A DNA stretch of 15,633 bases from Acidimicrobiia bacterium (lineage in GTDB: Bacteria; Actinomycetota; Acidimicrobiia; Acidimicrobiales; Iamiaceae): the NCBI GenBank assembly GCA_019247975.1, contig JAFBAD010000085.1, forward strand, positions 1 to 15,633. The letters run 5' to 3'. The position numbers and the translations under genes are program-made. This document shows positions 15,171-15,633 of this stretch, piece after piece (within the stretch, counting starts at the first letter, position 1; the number at the start of each line of letters is the position of its first letter). The notes beneath the pieces were generated by a model. The model did no database searches, was not told the origin of the DNA, and saw only the letters and a list, made by a program, of their open reading frames with translations.

Positions 15171-15633
15171 CGAGGCTGGGCCGCCGGCTGCCGCGCCGGT
15201 TCTACCGGCGCGACCCCCGCGAGGTCGCGCCGGAGCTGCTCGGCAAGGTCTTCGTCCACGGCCGCCGGGCGGGGCGCATCGTCGAGGTCGAGGCCTACTG
15301 CGGGGCGGAGGACCCGGGCAGCCACGCCTACCGGGGCCAGACCACCCGCAACGCCACGATGTTCGGTCCGCCCGGCGGGCTGTACGTGTACTTCACCTAC
15401 GGCATGCACTGGTGCGCGAACGCGGTCTGCGGCGAGGAGGGCGTGGGGATCGCGGTGCTGCTCCGCGCGCTCGCGCCGCTGCGGGGCATCGAGGAGATGC
15501 GAGCGGCGCGTCCGGCGGCCCGGCGGGACCGCGACCTGTGCAGCGGCCCGGCCAAGCTCTGCATGGCGCTCGGGCTCGACCGGGCGTACGACGGCGCGGA
15601 TCTCGTGACGGCCGATCGCGGTGTGACGATCGT
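15167..15633 (+). CDS. mpg: 3-methyladenine (alkyladenine) DNA glycosylase, AAG/MPG type, 3' end outside window
   Basis: The first 155 residues of an AAG-family base-excision repair enzyme, which removes 3-methyladenine, 7-methylguanine and hypoxanthine from DNA. Translation from GTG 15167 gives RRFYRRDPREVAPELLGK, then GRIVEVEAYCGAEDPGSHAY, which aligns with human AAG: Glu42 is the catalytic Glu125, Tyr44 is Tyr127 and His53 is His136. GLYVYFTYGMHWCANAV holds the tyrosine that fills the gap left by the flipped base. LCSGPAKLCMALGL is the late family signature. The frame is still open at the last base. The GTG overlaps the thioesterase stop (GTGA). In M. tuberculosis mpg also lies downstream of the arg cluster and next to tyrS, so tyrS may follow here. 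Confidence 0.93.
   Translation, partial: MTRLGRRLPRRFYRRDPREVAPELLGKVFVHGRRAGRIVEVEAYCGAEDPGSHAYRGQTTRNATMFGPPGGLYVYFTYGMHWCANAVCGEEGVGIAVLLRALAPLRGIEEMRAARPAARRDRDLCSGPAKLCMALGLDRAYDGADLVTADRGVTI

Overview
The window is GC-rich (roughly 70% by eye) bacterial chromosome, almost fully coding. The gene order (SpoU methyltransferase, pheS-pheT, then argC-J-B-D-F-R-G-H, then a 3-methyladenine DNA glycosylase) is the housekeeping neighbourhood known from Actinomycetota such as Mycobacterium. From memory, PheS motif 3 and the ArgF carbamoyl-phosphate loop look less like those of mycobacteria and streptomycetes than like generic bacterial versions. I therefore lean, with low confidence, towards a deep actinobacterial branch such as Acidimicrobiia.

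Region 1 (1-4254, + strand) is the end of a translation-related operon: the C-terminus of a SpoU/TrmH-family RNA 2'-O-methyltransferase, a small histidine kinase without a sensor domain, and the two phenylalanyl-tRNA synthetase subunits. The kinase overlaps the methyltransferase by 4 nt and pheS/pheT share one base. A strong imperfect hairpin (4276-4318) follows pheT.

Region 2 (4255-6515) is a two-gene island between pheT and argC: a PhzF-family isomerase-like gene on + and a secreted ScyD/ScyE-family beta-propeller protein on -. The two genes converge on a perfect 15-bp stem hairpin (5158-5192) that probably terminates both. The 147-bp gap 6369-6515 is a divergent regulatory region. It holds an 8-bp-arm inverted repeat in the leader of the secreted-protein gene, an ArgR-type operator (TGCAT-N4-ATGCA), and a promoter placed so that argC would be transcribed without a leader.

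Region 3 (6516-15633, + strand) is a tightly packed arginine operon. ArgJ recycles the acetyl group, making N-acetylglutamate and releasing ornithine. ArgB, ArgC and ArgD convert N-acetylglutamate to N-acetylornithine. ArgF, ArgG and ArgH turn ornithine into arginine. ArgR is the arginine-sensing repressor, encoded within the operon it probably controls through the operator upstream of argC. The run continues without a gap into a hot-dog-fold acyl-CoA thioesterase and an alkyladenine DNA glycosylase cut by the window edge. Nearly every junction is a 1- or 4-nt overlap (GTGA, ATGA, TGATG) or direct abutment. The largest gap is the 9 nt before argG, which carries the only strong GGAGG ribosome-binding site of the run.

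No gene-free stretch exceeds 300 bases. I saw no tRNA, rRNA, CRISPR array, insertion sequence or prophage gene. I found no convincing undescribed system; the more unusual points are the orphan kinase, the PhzF/ScyD-E island and the argC control region.
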